IMG/VR virus record: IMGVR_UViG_3300047388_000268
Location: 1 to 44,600 of that record
Length of the DNA stretch: 44,600 nucleotides
Reading direction: 5' to 3' (one strand)
From: a virus
Shown: positions 6,291 to 13,001 of the stretch, one piece after another
Layout: each line of letters begins with the position of its first letter
Numbering within the stretch: position 1 is the stretch's first letter
Made by a program: the position numbers and the translations under genes
The notes under the pieces: generated by a model
Told to the model about the DNA's origin: nothing
The model's database searches: none
What the model saw: only the letters and a program-made list of their open reading frames with translations

Positions 6291-8211
6291 GTTTGCTCTC
6301 ATCGAGTGAGGCAAGCTGTTCCGCGATATACAGAAGGCGATTTTTCAGTTGGTCGAGGGTGGCACTTTCAGTGCTGCGACAGCCGCAGGCAGCATTGGCT
6401 TTTTTCACGCACTCCCTGAACATCGTTGGATCGTCGTTGCCGCCAAGCTTGTATGCCCAGGCATTGCAACGCTTCGCATTCAGTCTTTTCAAATCATCCA
6501 GTCTGTCTTCGAGCGGCGCTTCCTTGTAGGTGTCATCGTCATGCCGCGGGGGCTGCGACTGTGGCTTGTCTGTCAGGCCATCCCGCAAAATCTGTACGGC
6601 AAGACGCTCAGTCGCGCCGGTTGACCGATAGCGAGTCATGAACCTTTCAACCGCCGCAGGGTCAACCACGCCGTTATTGTTTGGCACAATGATGTCGCGC
6701 AGCGCGGCATCGCTGTCGCCCAAGAGAACCGTTGCAGGCTCCTGATCGCCGGGGCCAGGGCCGTCCCCTGTTCCCTTGGGCTTGATGGCTATGGCCTGTA
6801 GTTCCTCGATTTTCTTGGCGTACTCGACGAGCTCGTGATGGTTCGGAATATAAATATAAGCCTCTTTGTCAAATTCAGTTCGCTGGCTTCTCATCACGCG
6901 GCCGACAAATTGGCGGAAGTAAAGCTCGGTTCGCCAGTTCGTCAAAAATACGCCGACGATTAACCGAGGAACGTCCACTCCTTCGGAGACCTGGCGGACT
7001 GAAACGATCCAGGTGCCTCTCTCCCTCTCGAAGTCATCGACGTCCCGCCGTGTCGTTTCGTCGTCGTCATCATCACCGAGCTCGGACACGATAAGGTGCG
7101 GTTTGATGCCCGTGATCTGTTGCAGTTTCTTCGTTATCCGTTGAGCGGCCGGGATGTCCTCGCAGACCACCAAGCCTGCTGCATCGGGCTTAAGCGAGCG
7201 CACTTGCATCAACTTGTCATTGGCCTCCCTGATCATTTCCTCGACAAGCCGGTCACTCCTGATAGCGCCGGTCAGCCACATGTCCTGCTGCTTGTGACTG
7301 AGGCTACCCCGGCTATCTAGTGTAAATTCCTCGCGACTGTCTCGGTCAAGGTAACTGACGGAAGCATCAAAGGTACGAAACGACAAAATGCGGATGCATC
7401 TATATCCGTTCTCATCGATTTCCTCGAGCGCCAGCGGCCAGTCGAACAGATGGTCCGCGACGTAAGTCCCATCGTCGTTGCGCGCAGCAAAGGGGATGGC
7501 ACCGTAGTCTGAACGCCATGGCGTTCCGGTCATCAGCAACCGACGTATGGCAAACTCCAGAGCGTGCTTGGCCCTTGCACCCCAAACCGCATTCACCTCC
7601 TCGCTCATGTGATGCGGTTCGTCAAAGATAGCCATGATCTCATATCGTGAGCAGAGAGCGCGAATGGCATCGGCAGCGCCGGCAAGCCCTGCATAAGTAA
7701 GGGCAACGCCGGACATCCCCTCCTTTAGCCGCCCATCAAAATTGGTTTGTAATTCAAGGCCGAAGTGGGCCTTGTATATCCGCTTGGCGCCTATCTTCAG
7801 GCCACGCAGGGGCGCGACGTAAACAACAATGCGCCGCTTCGGGCTTGGCTCGTCGAGCCACTTGGAGGCGGCATAGAACGCTGCAATCGTCTTGCCGCCG
7901 GCCGGCAGGCACACCAGCAGGAAGTTTTTTTTCGCGCTCACACCAAAGTCGGTGGCAAATTCCCGTTGCCAAGGGCGCAACGTACCTTTGAACCGCGTCC
8001 GATCACTCATGTCATGCGCTCCCTTCTCAAGGTTGCATTTGGGACAAAGGGCTTCGCCGTTAGTGACGTCAGTGATGCCACCTCTGGACCAAGCGAGAAC
8101 GTGATCCGCGTGCCACCCATCAGGCAGATCGGCTCCACATTCCTCACACTGGCCGCCCGAAACGACATAGAGCGCCCTACGTTGTTGCAGCGTGAACCGC
8201 CGCCGAGCCAC
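6277..8211 (-). CDS. HNH nuclease fused to SF2 helicase
   Basis: 644-residue two-domain protein. Residues 20-70 are an HNH nuclease with CEEC (22-25), HADHV (34-38) and CPKC (56-59). From residue 75 runs a superfamily 2 helicase: LRPWQREF (Q-like motif), Walker A PAGGKT (103-108), DEPH box (197-200), TGTPWRSD (motif III, 228-235), VSEGVDVP (motif V, 408-415) and QFVGRVMR (motif VI, 434-441). The C-terminal 150 residues are unassigned. GTG at 8211 has GAGGAG upstream; the longer open frame lies in the neighbouring gene. In this replication block it may open DNA at origins or forks; the HNH could nick the same substrate or act against competing DNA. Confidence 0.88.
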   Translation of the reverse strand: MARRRFTLQQRRALYVVSGGQCEECGADLPDGWHADHVLAWSRGGITDVTNGEALCPKCNLEKGAHDMSDRTRFKGTLRPWQREFATDFGVSAKKNFLLVCLPAGGKTIAAFYAASKWLDEPSPKRRIVVYVAPLRGLKIGAKRIYKAHFGLELQTNFDGRLKEGMSGVALTYAGLAGAADAIRALCSRYEIMAIFDEPHHMSEEVNAVWGARAKHALEFAIRRLLMTGTPWRSDYGAIPFAARNDDGTYVADHLFDWPLALEEIDENGYRCIRILSFRTFDASVSYLDRDSREEFTLDSRGSLSHKQQDMWLTGAIRSDRLVEEMIREANDKLMQVRSLKPDAAGLVVCEDIPAAQRITKKLQQITGIKPHLIVSELGDDDDDETTRRDVDDFERERGTWIVSVRQVSEGVDVPRLIVGVFLTNWRTELYFRQFVGRVMRSQRTEFDKEAYIYIPNHHELVEYAKKIEELQAIAIKPKGTGDGPGPGDQEPATVLLGDSDAALRDIIVPNNNGVVDPAAVERFMTRYRSTGATERLAVQILRDGLTDKPQSQPPRHDDDTYKEAPLEDRLDDLKRLNAKRCNAWAYKLGGNDDPTMFRECVKKANAACGCRSTESATLDQLKNRLLYIAEQLASLDESKHGDP

Positions 8212-8212
8212 G

Positions 8213-8740
8213 CTATGCGCTCCTCGAGTTCTGTTGGTTTGCCTCCTGGCCAAGATCGTAGCCGGTGCGCCACGCGGCGAAGGTGTTGGTGCCGGGTTCG
8301 AACGGGCATTCGTCGAGGCCGCCGGTGGCTTTACCAACGCGATAGCCCTGCAGGCAGGCGGTCGCGGGATCAAGCCACTCGGGCTGCTTGAACAGATCAA
8401 GCTGGACAAGCGGGCTGTTCATCAGGCGCAGCCAGTCGCAGGTCGCGACGTAGTCTACGCCGACGTCGACTACGTCGCGCTTGTCGAGCTTACGCGCCTG
8501 CTTCAGCCCGGCAATGTTGAGGCCGTCTTCCTCGCCGGCTTGATAGATCAACCGCAGTTCGCGCTTGCGCTTCCTGGCAAGCTCGGCGGCGTGGTCATGG
8601 GCGATCTCGGCAACGTCGACCTTAGCCAGGAACAGCCGCTTGGCCTCGTCCGATGGCTCGGCGGCGCTGTTGTGGCCCTTTCCGTTTGCCGTCTTTGGCT
8701 TGCGCTTTTTGGGCGCGCTTGCTCGGGCTCGCTCGGCCAT
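8213..8740 (-). CDS. GapR-like and RMF/CrpP-like two-part protein
   Basis: 175 residues. After a basic tail (KKRKPKTANGKG), residues about 28-85 are a charged helical segment (LARKRKRELRLIYQAGEEDGLNI) similar to GapR/DUF2312, an alphaproteobacterial protein that binds overtwisted DNA. Residues about 131-166 (GYRVGK, DECPF, AAWRTGYDLG) match the short RMF/CrpP-like fold found in ribosome modulation factor and many phage proteins. ATG at 8740 follows GGGAGGG. Its first 119 bases overlap the end of the HTH gene in another frame. The domain assignment is by eye and moderate in strength. Confidence 0.72.
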   Translation of the reverse strand: MAERARASAPKKRKPKTANGKGHNSAAEPSDEAKRLFLAKVDVAEIAHDHAAELARKRKRELRLIYQAGEEDGLNIAGLKQARKLDKRDVVDVGVDYVATCDWLRLMNSPLVQLDLFKQPEWLDPATACLQGYRVGKATGGLDECPFEPGTNTFAAWRTGYDLGQEANQQNSRSA

Positions 8741-8984
8741 CGGTGTCCCTCCCAGGTTGTTCTTCTTCTTCGAGGACCGACGGCACCGACGCATCGAGCC
8801 ATTCCAGCGGCAGCTTGGCGCCGTGCCGATTGGCGACGACACGGAAGGCGGCGCGATAGCGGAAGGGGATGCCGCGGTGCCGCCAGTTGAAGATGCGCTT
8901 ATCGGTGCTGCCGAGCTCGCGCGCCGCGAGCTTCGGGCTGCCGGCCTGGGCGATCAGCCAGTTGATGAGTTCGTGGTCGGTCAT
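8622..8984 (-). CDS. HTH DNA-binding protein, first gene of leftward operon
   Basis: 120 residues. The first 60 (LINWLIAQAGSPKLAARELG then STDKRIFNWRHRGIP) form a helix-turn-helix of the Cro/YdaS or carph-isopro kind. The remaining half is an acidic patch (EEEE) and a basic disordered tail that is read through the start of the next gene in a different frame. It is the promoter-proximal gene facing the control region, a usual position for a Cro- or CI-like regulator, but it is short for a CI repressor and has no peptidase domain. GAG before the ATG is a weak ribosome site. Confidence 0.72.
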   Translation of the reverse strand: MTDHELINWLIAQAGSPKLAARELGSTDKRIFNWRHRGIPFRYRAAFRVVANRHGAKLPLEWLDASVPSVLEEEEQPGRDTDGRASPSKRAQKAQAKDGKRKGPQQRRRAIGRGQAAVPG

Positions 8985-9056
8985 GCTCGCGCTTTAAGAA
9001 ACGTTGCGTAGTTAGTCCATAGGTTTGGGGCGCGTGAAAAAAATATTCTCGGCGTT

Positions 9057-9106
9057 CTTCGCGCACCTTCGCGCAGCTTCGCGCAGCATCGTGCAGCTTC
9101 GCGCAA
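9057..9106. repeat. Five tandem 10-bp repeats
   Basis: CTTCGCGCAC, CTTCGCGCAG, CTTCGCGCAG, CATCGTGCAG, CTTCGCGCAA in direct succession at 9057, 9067, 9077, 9087 and 9097. The period is one DNA turn and the array is in non-coding DNA between divergent genes, so it looks like a cooperative operator. The HTH protein at 8622-8984 is the nearest candidate ligand. Confidence 0.8.
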
Positions 9107-9139
9107 CTCACACCGATAGGCGCACTTGCCGTCGCGTTT

Positions 9140-9159
9140 TGACTCGGCGTAGTGAGTCA
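9140..9159. promoter_or_regulatory. Inverted repeat TGACTC-N8-GAGTCA
   Basis: Perfect 6-bp arms (9140-9145 and 9154-9159) with an 8-bp spacer, 23 bp before the first rightward ATG. Size and place suit a dimeric repressor operator over the rightward promoter or leader. Confidence 0.5.
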
Positions 9160-9182
9160 GAACGAACGCAAGGACCCACGCC

Positions 9183-9314
9183 ATGTTTCTAGACGCCCCG
9201 CTGGTGCCCGCCGCCAAGCGCCGCCGCCGTCGCCGGCTGATCGGGCTCGGCTGGTTCACGCTGGCGACGTTTCTGATTTTCGTCTGCTTCTTCGACATGG
9301 TGACGCTGCGATGA
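9183..9314 (+). CDS. Small single-TM protein, 43 aa
   Basis: ATG at 9183 with AAGGA upstream. A basic run (AAKRRRRRRL, residues 10-19) precedes one hydrophobic segment (IGLGWFTLATFLIFVCFF, 20-37), so the protein should insert with the N-terminus in the cytoplasm. Its stop overlaps the next start (ATGA). First gene of the rightward block. No family recognised. Confidence 0.7.
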   Translation: MFLDAPLVPAAKRRRRRRLIGLGWFTLATFLIFVCFFDMVTLR

Positions 9315-9526
9315 GGCCGGTCGAGATGCTGGCGTGCCCATGCGGCACCGCCTACTCGCCGGTGGCGTGGCGCAGCGGCTCGAAGTCGTATCTCTATCGC
9401 TGGCGCTGCCCGCGCTGCGGGCTGCAGTCGAGCGTCGCGGCGGCGCGGCCCGAGCGGGCGATCCTGATGTGGAACGAAGCCGTGCAGGCAAAGCGCGACG
9501 CGATAATGGCGCGGAGCGTGCGATGA
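9311..9526 (+). CDS. Lar-like zinc-ribbon protein
   Basis: 71 residues with CPC (9-11), then WRCPRCG (C33, C36) and the terminal WNEA signature, the layout of the Lar restriction-alleviation family (CPxCG ... C..CG ... A...WN). Lar proteins of Rac prophage lower type I restriction by enhancing modification, so this fits beside two phage methyltransferases. The first knuckle is CPC rather than CxxC, so zinc binding may differ. ATG overlaps the upstream stop. Confidence 0.7.
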   Translation: MRPVEMLACPCGTAYSPVAWRSGSKSYLYRWRCPRCGLQSSVAAARPERAILMWNEAVQAKRDAIMARSVR

Positions 9527-9897
9527 CCGATCCCATCCAGATCGGCGTGCCGGTCACCGGCTATTACAAGACCCGGCTCGTCAACAGCGGCGCCTGGGTT
9601 GCTGTGCGCATCTGGTTCGGCGCCCCCATCATCGACGGCGAAGAGCAGGACCGCAGCCCGCGCTGGTGCGTCGAGGTTGACGGCCGCACCGACCGCTTCG
9701 ACAGGGAAGCCGGCCATCGCGTGCCGCTCGACGCGCTCGATGTCTGGCCGTGGTGCGCCGGCCATCCGATCAGCCGCCACGAATACGGCTTCCTGCGCAA
9801 GCGGGCCGCCTGGGCGCGGGACCACGCGCCTGAGCACCCGGCGGCAAACCCGTTCGAGCGCATCGACCTGCGCGCTATGAAGCCGGTCGAGCCATGA
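9523..9897 (+). CDS. Hypothetical protein, 124 aa
   Basis: Not recognised. ATG overlaps the preceding stop (ATGA) and its stop overlaps the next start. The N-terminal part reads like a beta-strand domain (GYYKTRLVNSGAWVAVRIWFG) with several Trp; the end is basic and helical (GFLRKRAAWARDH). Probably a conserved accessory phage protein. Confidence 0.7.
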   Translation: MTDPIQIGVPVTGYYKTRLVNSGAWVAVRIWFGAPIIDGEEQDRSPRWCVEVDGRTDRFDREAGHRVPLDALDVWPWCAGHPISRHEYGFLRKRAAWARDHAPEHPAANPFERIDLRAMKPVEP

Positions 9898-10070
9898 AGA
9901 TAAGAATTCGCCGCGTCAGCGCCACGATCTCCACTGCGCGCAAGGGAAAAAATTACGCCGATGTGCGGCTGGATTTTCCCGACGCGTCCGCCATCGAGAT
10001 CAGAGGCGGCCGAATAGAGTTTCTCGTTCCACCGCCGCGCAAGCGGCCAGCACGGAAGAAGCCGCGATGA
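9894..10070 (+). CDS. Hypothetical basic protein, 58 aa
   Basis: Not recognised. ATG at 9894 is in an ATGA overlap and the TGA at 10068 overlaps the next ATG. Highly basic, with a short beta-like centre (YADVRLDFPDASAIEIRGG) and a Lys/Arg/Pro tail (RKRPARKKPR) that could bind nucleic acid. G/C use at third positions matches neighbours. Confidence 0.7.
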   Translation: MKIRIRRVSATISTARKGKNYADVRLDFPDASAIEIRGGRIEFLVPPPRKRPARKKPR

Positions 10071-10798
10071 ACGATGCAGATCGCTTTGGCGTCGGCGGAA
10101 ACCAGCCGCCCGAGCGCTGGGCTGAGCTCGTCGACAACTGCAACACATGGTCGAAGAGCGTTGTCATGATTGCCAACGCCGAGCAGGCCGGACGCGCGCA
10201 GGCATTCATCGACCAGCTTCGCCTTACCACCGCCGACGTCGAGGGCGCATGGAAAAAAGAGCGCGAGCCGCACGACCTGGCTCTGGTCGCGCTGCGCTCG
10301 AAATACCGGCCGCCGCTCGAACTGCTGGGCATCGCGCTCGACCGCATGAAATGGCTGGCCGGCGCTTGGCTCGACCGGGAAAGGCTGCGGCTCGAACACG
10401 AGGCCGCCGAGCGCAAGCGCATTGCGGCCGAGGCGGAAGTCGCCGCGCGGCAGGCGCGCGAGCAAGCGGCCAAGGCCGGCGCCACGGTCGAGGCCGAAGC
10501 CGAAGCGCGGCGCATCGAGGAAGAGGCCGAGGCGTTGCGGGCGGCGGCACTGAAGCCGGTCGAGCGGCCGCAGATCAAGGGCGAGCTTTCAGCGAAGGCG
10601 ATGTCGCTGCACGTCTACTGGCGCGCCGTCATCACCGACGAGGCGAAGGCGCTCAAGCACTTCGCCAAGCATCCGGCGATCAGGGCGGCCGCGCTGGCGG
10701 CTATCGTGAAGGTCGCAACGGCCCACGCCAAGGCTTGCAAGGACGCGAGCAAAGCGCCGCCCGGCGTGCGTTTCGATAAGGAGGAAAAGGCAGCATGA
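10067..10798 (+). CDS. Coiled-coil protein preceding RecT
   Basis: 243 residues. A helical N-terminal domain is followed by a long Ala/Glu/Arg coiled coil (about residues 100-165: RLRLEHEAAERKRIAAEAEV and AEAEARRIEEEAEALRAAA) and a C-terminal helical domain (LHVYWRAVITDEAKALKHFA). Proteins of this shape often lie directly before recT in phage recombination operons and have no settled function. Coupled to recT by ATGA overlap, so a partner or accessory of the annealing protein is likely. Confidence 0.75.
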   Translation: MNDADRFGVGGNQPPERWAELVDNCNTWSKSVVMIANAEQAGRAQAFIDQLRLTTADVEGAWKKEREPHDLALVALRSKYRPPLELLGIALDRMKWLAGAWLDRERLRLEHEAAERKRIAAEAEVAARQAREQAAKAGATVEAEAEARRIEEEAEALRAAALKPVERPQIKGELSAKAMSLHVYWRAVITDEAKALKHFAKHPAIRAAALAAIVKVATAHAKACKDASKAPPGVRFDKEEKAA

Positions 10799-11835
10799 CT
10801 GACAACAAACCCGTCGCCGTCGTGAAGCCGCCGCTGGTGTCCGGCGGCCAGATCGCCGCCATCATCCCGAACAGCTTTGAAAGCGCCTTCAGGATGGCCC
10901 AAGTCATCGTCGCCGCGAAGATGGCGCCGGCCAGCCTCGACACGCCTGAGAAGGCGTGCGTTGCCATTATGCACGGGCTCGAAGTCGGCCTGACACCGAT
11001 GGCGGCGCTGCAGTCCATCGCCGTGATCAACGGCATGCCGACCATCTGGGGCGACGGCATGCTGGCGCTGGTTCGCGCCAGCGGCCTGCTTGAGGAAATC
11101 ATCGAGGATGTCGAGACCGACGACAAAGGCGAGCCGACCATCGCCGTGTGCAAGGTCAAGCGGCGCGGCGAAGCGCAATGGGCCATCAGCTCATTCACAC
11201 GCGTCGAGGCGCAACGCGCCGGGCTCTGGAACAAGCGCGGGCCGTGGGAAGGCTACAAGGCGCGCATGTTGAAGATGCGGGCGCGCTCGTGGGCGCTGCG
11301 CGACAAGTTTGCCGACGTGCTGCGCGGCCTGCACATGGCCGAGGAAGCGATGGACATGGGGAGCGTCAGCATCGCGCCGCCACCACGCGAGCCCCGGCGC
11401 AGCGATGTTGACGATTTGGAAACGGCGTCGGCGGCGGCTTCGTCTCCAGCCGTCGAGGCCGGGCCGGCGGCGGCGTCAGCGTCCCTGCCTGACGCGCCGC
11501 CGGTTTCCGAAGTCGACGAACCTTCCGCCGAGGTCGAGTCGGAACCGACCCATGGCGGCCCGGCGGCTGGCATTCCTGCCACCCACTCTCCCCCGGCTGC
11601 GCAGGGCCAGCCGCCGGATTTGTCGATGCCGCTCGAACAATGGCGCGTCGCTGCCGACATGATCGGCCAGGAGAACATCATCAAGCGCCTCGAAAAGCTG
11701 ATCGGGCTCGCCGAGACGTTGGCCGACGTCGACGCCATCGTGAGCTTGAACGCCGAGCGCATCGTCAAGATCACCGGCAACCGGCGCGCCGCGTTGAACG
11801 TCGCATTTAGGGACAAGCGGGAGAGCCTGCGGTGA
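10795..11835 (+). CDS. recT: RecT-family single-strand annealing protein
   Basis: 346 residues. Residues about 20-190 carry the RecT signature: AIIPNSFESAFRMAQVIVA, then EKACVAIMHGLEVGLTPMAA, ALQSIAVINGMPTIWGDGML and the KMRARSWALRDKF end of the core. RecT binds single strands and anneals them, repairing or circularising phage DNA. A Pro/Ala-rich linker (about 200-270) joins a C-terminal helical domain that may bind host SSB or a partner. No RecE or lambda-Exo-like exonuclease was found nearby, so a host nuclease or an unrecognised gene would have to supply the 3' tails. Confidence 0.92.
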   Translation: MTDNKPVAVVKPPLVSGGQIAAIIPNSFESAFRMAQVIVAAKMAPASLDTPEKACVAIMHGLEVGLTPMAALQSIAVINGMPTIWGDGMLALVRASGLLEEIIEDVETDDKGEPTIAVCKVKRRGEAQWAISSFTRVEAQRAGLWNKRGPWEGYKARMLKMRARSWALRDKFADVLRGLHMAEEAMDMGSVSIAPPPREPRRSDVDDLETASAAASSPAVEAGPAAASASLPDAPPVSEVDEPSAEVESEPTHGGPAAGIPATHSPPAAQGQPPDLSMPLEQWRVAADMIGQENIIKRLEKLIGLAETLADVDAIVSLNAERIVKITGNRRAALNVAFRDKRESLR

Positions 11836-12035
11836 TCGACGCCACGCAGCAGTACATCGCGCGGCTCGAACACGTCGTGACGATGGGCAAGGACATGCGG
11901 CGGCTGCAGCGCGCCTTCTTTCGCATGCAAGGCAAAAGCCCGGAAAAGCAGGGCGCGCTCGACGCCGCGCGAGTGGCCGAGCAGGCGTTCGACAAGGCAA
12001 TTGCTGACCTCAAGACACCGGGGTTTGAACTATGA
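11832..12035 (+). CDS. Hypothetical protein, 67 aa
   Basis: Not recognised. GTG start overlaps the recT stop (GTGA). Entirely helical and charged (IARLEHVVTMGKDMRRLQRAF, AARVAEQAFDKAIADL). Its size, helix pattern and coupling with the next gene suggest the two come from one duplicated small helical family (both end in a helix with Glu-Gln-Ala-Phe/Glu-Ala-Gln-Phe). Confidence 0.65.
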   Translation: MIDATQQYIARLEHVVTMGKDMRRLQRAFFRMQGKSPEKQGALDAARVAEQAFDKAIADLKTPGFEL

Positions 12036-12250
12036 GCAGCCAGGACGAGATGCTGATCGTGCTGCGGGCCGCGACGACGATGCGCAGCGTCCAGAAGGCG
12101 CGCGACGACTTGCTGGATCGCGGCGACCGATACGGCCCAGCCTATCAGCGACTATGCGCGGCGGCGCGGCAGGTCGAGGCGCAATTCGACCTCGCGCTCG
12201 AAGCGCTACAGGGTGAACTCTCGCGCGGAGACCCGGCGAATGACGACTGA
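12032..12250 (+). CDS. Hypothetical protein, 72 aa
   Basis: Not recognised. ATGA overlap with the previous gene. Helical; AARQVEAQFDLALEALQGEL resembles the VAEQAFDKAIADL end of the preceding product, so the two may be distant paralogues. Confidence 0.65.
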   Translation: MSSQDEMLIVLRAATTMRSVQKARDDLLDRGDRYGPAYQRLCAAARQVEAQFDLALEALQGELSRGDPANDD

Positions 12251-12256
12251 GAGTCG

Positions 12257-12637
12257 ATGATGCCAACGCGGAGGCGAGCCGACGCCAATGGGCTGCGCTG
12301 CTTCGTCTGCGGCGGTGGCATCCTGGCGGTGAAGGACAGCCGACACGCGCGCAACTCGGTGCGGCGGCGGCGCAAATGCGTCGTCTGCCGCGCCAGCTTC
12401 ACGACGTTCGAGATCATGTCGCCGACTCGGGAGGACACTCACCGGCTGTTCGCGGCGCTGGATTTCTACGAGCAGATGGCGTCGCTGCCCGAGGCTCAGC
12501 GCACGGTGGTGCTGGCATTGCTGACGGCGCTCACGCCGCCCAAGCCGGCGCTTTCAAGCCCGCCGCCCGATGCCGGCCAACTATCGCTCGACGCCGCGCT
12601 GGTGCCGCCCGAGCCCGAGGAGGCCCCATTTGCCTAG
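12257..12637 (+). CDS. NrdR-like zinc-ribbon protein
   Basis: 126 residues. Residues 13-52 match the zinc ribbon of NrdR: C15-x2-C18, VKDSRHARNSVRRRRKC with C41-x2-C44, then FTTFE. NrdR proper follows this ribbon with an ATP-cone that senses nucleotides; here the cone is absent and a helical segment plus a Pro-rich tail replaces it. The ribbon could still bind DNA, perhaps the host NrdR boxes before ribonucleotide reductase genes, but that is inference. The two Met codons at the start (ATGATG) are equally possible. Confidence 0.75.
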   Translation: MMPTRRRADANGLRCFVCGGGILAVKDSRHARNSVRRRRKCVVCRASFTTFEIMSPTREDTHRLFAALDFYEQMASLPEAQRTVVLALLTALTPPKPALSSPPPDAGQLSLDAALVPPEPEEAPFA

Positions 12638-12640
12638 GTT
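12620..12640 (+). repeat. 21-bp direct repeat, copy 1
   Basis: GAGGCCCCATTTGCCTAGG plus TT, identical to 12895-12915. The copy contains part of the ribosome site and the TTG start of the RHH gene. Copies are 275 bp apart and bracket that gene. Confidence 0.85.
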
Positions 12641-12896
12641 GGGCCGGCCGGCCACCGTCAACCGAGGCGGTCGCCCGCGCACGCGGCCGGTCCAAGCGGG
12701 CGAGAAGGCGGCAATCACCCTGCTCGTTTCGCCCAAGGTCCGTAAGCTGCTCGAACGGCTCGCCGCCCAGTCCGGAAGAAGCCTGACACAAGAGACTGAG
12801 TTCTGGGTTGAGCGTGCTCTCTATGACGCTTCGCTCGCAGCGCAGATTGCGGGGCTGCGTACGGAACTCGCCAAAGTTAAGGGAGGAGCGCCGTGA
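12630..12896 (+). CDS. Ribbon-helix-helix DNA-binding protein
   Basis: 88 residues. After a basic tail, residues about 32-70 (AITLLVSPKVRKLLERLAAQ, then GRSLTQETEFWVERAL) show the strand-helix-helix of Arc/MetJ-type regulators. Start is TTG at 12630: GAGGAGG lies six bases upstream, whereas the longer open frame would overlap the NrdR-like gene further. RHH proteins often repress their own promoter, and the 21-bp repeats before and after the gene are possible sites. Lies between NrdR-like and integrase modules. Confidence 0.78.
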   Translation: MPRLGRPATVNRGGRPRTRPVQAGEKAAITLLVSPKVRKLLERLAAQSGRSLTQETEFWVERALYDASLAAQIAGLRTELAKVKGGAP

Positions 12897-12915
12897 GGCC
12901 CCATTTGCCTAGGTT
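12895..12915 (+). repeat. 21-bp direct repeat, copy 2
   Basis: Exact second copy of the repeat at 12620-12640. It again places a TTG after the GAGG motif at the same distance, opening the 26-codon frame at 12905. Confidence 0.85.
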
Positions 12916-12985
12916 TCTGCGCGACTTGAGAAACAAAGTGTTTCTCTATATATATAAGGCAGCCCCGAAGGGCGGCCGGAATTGA
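12905..12985 (+). CDS. Possible 26-aa leader peptide
   Basis: TTG at 12905 sits in the duplicated ribosome-site sequence and the frame ends with TGA at 12983-12985, overlapping the TTG start of the next gene (TTGA). The peptide starts LPRFLRDLRN and has a Leu-Tyr-Ile-Tyr patch. It could be a coupling or attenuator peptide, or the scar of a duplication of the RHH gene start. Third-position G/C bias is weak. Confidence 0.3.
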   Translation: MPRFLRDLRNKVFLYIYKAAPKGGRN

Positions 12986-13001
12986 ACCGCCGGCCGACCA
13001 A
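12967..13001. promoter_or_regulatory. Hairpin enclosing a TTG start; tRNA T-arm-like sequence
   Basis: GGCCGG and CCGGCC arms enclose AATTGAACCG, so the TTG start of the HTH gene lies in the loop. Read on the minus strand the loop is GGTTCAATTCC, which matches the tRNA T-loop pattern, though the T-stem has one mismatch and no CCA end is visible. Just upstream of the integrase, so an attP derived from a tRNA end is possible but weakly supported. Confidence 0.3.

Larger units (their letters stand above)
8985..9182. promoter_or_regulatory. Divergent control region
   Basis: About 200 bp between the two divergent gene blocks. It holds an A/T-rich patch (GAAAAAAATATTCT, 9036-9049), five 10-bp repeats (9057-9106) and an inverted repeat (9140-9159). 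Weak promoter-like pairs can be proposed in both directions (leftward: T-run then TATGGA; rightward: TTGCCG, 18 bp, TAGTGA) but none is strong. By position this is the early switch of the phage. Confidence 0.6.

Noticed and set aside
8212-8409. 66-residue N-terminal extension of the HNH-helicase
   Set aside because: Lies within the preceding gene in another frame; GTG at 8211 has a good GAGGAG site.
9057-9106. CRISPR array or coding repeats
   Set aside because: Repeats are 10 bp with no spacers; minus-strand frames through them give repeated Cys/Arg peptides with no start support.
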